In this document: positions 22,918 through 24,403 of the stretch, piece by piece
Layout: every line of letters starts with the position of its first letter
Position numbering within the stretch: position 1 is the stretch's first letter
Assembly: GCA_046331705.1 (NCBI GenBank)
Contig: JAXLQJ010000083.1
Location: 1-24,403 of the forward strand
DNA length: 24,403 nucleotides
Source of the DNA: JADJOY01 sp046331705 [NCBI: bacterium]
GTDB taxonomy: Bacteria > JADJOY01
Reading direction: 5' to 3'
Position numbers and translations under genes: made by a program
Notes under the pieces: generated by a model
Told to the model about the DNA's origin: nothing
Databases searched by the model: none
Seen by the model: only the letters and a program-made list of their open reading frames with translations

Positions 22918-23706
22918 ATGGCCGTCCACGATTCGCAGCGCACCCCGCACGACGGCGCGCCGGCGGGGCCGAGCCCGCTCGGAGAGCCGGCGCCTCGCGA
23001 GCGGTCGGAGGTCGGGCCCGACGCGCGAGCCGAGCGGAGCGCGGCGGCAACGTCCCGGCCGTTCGCGGTCAAGGAGATCTACTTCACCCACCAAGGGGAG
23101 GGCGCGCACACCGGACGCGCGGCGGTGTTCTGTCGATTCTCGGGCTGCAATCTGTGGTCGGGGCGCGAGGACGACCGCGGCGCCGCGCGCTGCGATTTCT
23201 GCGACACGGACTTCGTCGGTACCGACGGGCCAGGCGGTGGGACGTTCGCGAGCGCGGATGCGCTCGCGGACGCGATCCGCGAGGTGTGGAGCCGCGGCGC
23301 GGCAGCGGATCGAGCGGCGACCGCGGCGCCGTTCGTGGTGTTCACGGGCGGCGAGCCCGGGCTCCAGCTTCGCGGCGAGCTCGTCGACGCTTGCCACCAG
23401 CGCGGCCTCGAGATCGCCGTCGAGACCAACGGCACGGTGCCGGTGCCGGCGGGCATCGACTGGGTCACCGTGAGCCCCAAGGCGGGAACGAGCCTCGCGA
23501 TCACCCGTGGCCAAGAGCTGAAGCTCGTGTGGCCACAGCCGCTCGACCCCGCGTCCTTCGAGTCGCTGGCTTTCGACTGCTTCTTCCTGCAGCCGATGGA
23601 CGGGCCGGACTACGACCGGAACCTGGCGCTCACGTTCGACTACTGCCGCGCGCACCCGCGCTGGCAGCCGTCCATCCAGACCCACAAGTACCTGGGGATC
23701 CCGTGA
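22918..23706 (+). CDS. queE: 7-carboxy-7-deazaguanine synthase (QueE)
   Basis: Radical SAM enzyme converting 6-carboxytetrahydropterin to 7-carboxy-7-deazaguanine on the way to queuosine. 262 residues from the ATG at 22918; an in-frame GTG at 22849 would add 23 poor-quality residues and lacks a properly spaced ribosome site. The first 48 residues are a variable, Pro/Ala-rich extension; the core begins KEIYFTHQGEG (52-62). The cluster motif is Cys77-x14-Cys92-x2-Cys95 rather than CxxxCxxC, the same variant as described for Burkholderia multivorans QueE. TGGEP (143-147), VETNGT and QTHKYLG (254-260) complete the family pattern. queC, queD and queF are not in the window. It lies 72 bases after TldE and overlaps the next gene by four bases. 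Confidence 0.93.
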   Translation: MAVHDSQRTPHDGAPAGPSPLGEPAPRERSEVGPDARAERSAAATSRPFAVKEIYFTHQGEGAHTGRAAVFCRFSGCNLWSGREDDRGAARCDFCDTDFVGTDGPGGGTFASADALADAIREVWSRGAAADRAATAAPFVVFTGGEPGLQLRGELVDACHQRGLEIAVETNGTVPVPAGIDWVTVSPKAGTSLAITRGQELKLVWPQPLDPASFESLAFDCFFLQPMDGPDYDRNLALTFDYCRAHPRWQPSIQTHKYLGIP

Positions 23707-24403
23707 CCGACGCGCCCGTCACGCGGCCGCTCCGGCGCATCGACGCGGACGAGGTGATCGCCACGGCGGAGCGCTTGGCGCAGCGCATCCGCGAGCGCTT
23801 CCCGGACTCGGGGCTCGCGCGCGTGGCGCGCGAGCTGCACGCGATCTCGGTGGAGGCGAAGGAGCGCGCCGTCTGGCTGCGCGCGCCGAATTGGCTGATG
23901 CGCGGCGTGGCGACGTTGCTGGTGACCCTGTTGCTCGTGATCGTGATCGCGACACTCGCGCGCATCGGGCTGCCGCGCCGCATCGAGACCTTCCAGGAGC
24001 TGGTGCAGGTGCTCGAGTCGGGGATCAACGACGTGGTGTTCGTCGGCATCGCGGTGTTCTTCGTCACCAGCCTGGAAACCCGACGCAAGCGCAAGCGCGC
24101 GCTCGACTGGATCGACGAGCTGCGCAGCCTCGCCCACATCGTCGACATGCACCAGCTCACCAAGGACCCGGACCAGTTCCGGCGCGATCGCGTCGCCACG
24201 CCGTCCTCGCCCACGCGCTCGCTCACGCGCGCCGAGCTCACCCGCTACCTCGACTATTCGAGCGAGCTCTTGGCGGTGACCAGCAAGGTGGCGGCGCTCT
24301 ATGCCCAGGACTTCGGCGACGCGGGTTTGCTCGCGGCCGTGAACGAGATCGAGAACCTCACCTCCGGGTTGGCGCGGAAGATCTGGCAGAAGCTCATGGT
24401 CCT
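23703..24403 (+). CDS. Conserved two-helix membrane protein (3' end beyond window)
   Basis: 233 codons are present from a GTG that overlaps the QueE stop (GTGA); the frame remains open to the last base. The N-terminal 60 residues are charged helix (EVIATAERLAQRIRERFPDS, ISVEAKERAVWL). Two transmembrane segments follow at about 68-86 (VATLLVTLLLVIVIATLA) and 108-122 (INDVVFVGIAVFFVTSL). The cytoplasmic part contains ETRRKRKRALDWIDELRSLAHIVDMHQLTKDP, a stretch I recognise as strongly conserved in uncharacterised proteins of several phyla, and then helices (ELTRYLDYSSELLAVTSKVAALYAQDF). No function is known to me. Being coupled to queE may only reflect compact gene packing. Confidence 0.8.
   Translation, partial: MTDAPVTRPLRRIDADEVIATAERLAQRIRERFPDSGLARVARELHAISVEAKERAVWLRAPNWLMRGVATLLVTLLLVIVIATLARIGLPRRIETFQELVQVLESGINDVVFVGIAVFFVTSLETRRKRKRALDWIDELRSLAHIVDMHQLTKDPDQFRRDRVATPSSPTRSLTRAELTRYLDYSSELLAVTSKVAALYAQDFGDAGLLAAVNEIENLTSGLARKIWQKLMV

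Overview
The window is about 70% GC, densely coded on both strands, and uses GCG/CGC/GAG-rich codons throughout. The gene set includes two PilZ proteins, a long ankyrin protein, a stand-alone GspG-like domain, a GH99-like protein and an EXPERA membrane protein. Together with the base composition this suggests a myxobacterium-like member of the Myxococcota (Polyangia, perhaps near Sandaracinus). That placement is inference; there is no rRNA or other marker in the window. I see no tRNA, rRNA, CRISPR array, insertion sequence or phage gene, and the region looks like ordinary chromosome.

Layout. (1) 1-5550, minus strand: a CzcCBA/CusCBA-type heavy-metal efflux operon. A small secreted Cys protein comes first, then the outer-membrane factor, the His-rich adaptor and the RND pump, which is cut by the window edge. 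A candidate promoter lies at 5585-5614. (2) 5673-7277, minus: a tight operon of a dual-specificity-type phosphatase (possibly translated from a leaderless mRNA), a CPBP membrane protease and a small GspG-C-like protein. (3) 7373-8359, plus: a lone conserved membrane-associated protein. (4) 8394-10283, minus: EXPERA/TMEM97-like protein, SDR oxidoreductase and PilZ protein in one likely operon. (5) 10481-11002, plus: a four-helix membrane protein whose stop codon lies in the loop of a long hairpin. (6) 11063-15168, minus: DUF4253 protein, quinolinate synthase NadA, and a 550-residue PilZ protein with one membrane segment. (7) 15380-18122, plus: a CDP-alcohol phosphatidyltransferase overlapping a 708-residue ankyrin-repeat protein. 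(8) 18493-24403, plus: a GH99/WbsX-like protein with an Ig-like tail, the TldD/TldE protease pair, QueE, and a conserved two-helix membrane protein cut by the window edge.

Housekeeping functions present are NAD synthesis (NadA), 7-deazaguanine synthesis (QueE), phospholipid synthesis and TldD/E proteolysis. Four- or eight-base overlaps fix many of the starts and imply translational coupling: outer-membrane factor/adaptor, phosphatase/CPBP, EXPERA/SDR, phosphatidyltransferase/ankyrin, TldD/TldE and QueE/membrane protein. No complete, clearly new defence or biosynthetic system is visible. The observations most worth following are the EXPERA-SDR-PilZ operon, the phosphatidyltransferase-ankyrin pair, the GH99-like/Ig-like fusion without an export signal, and the PilZ-transmembrane fusion.
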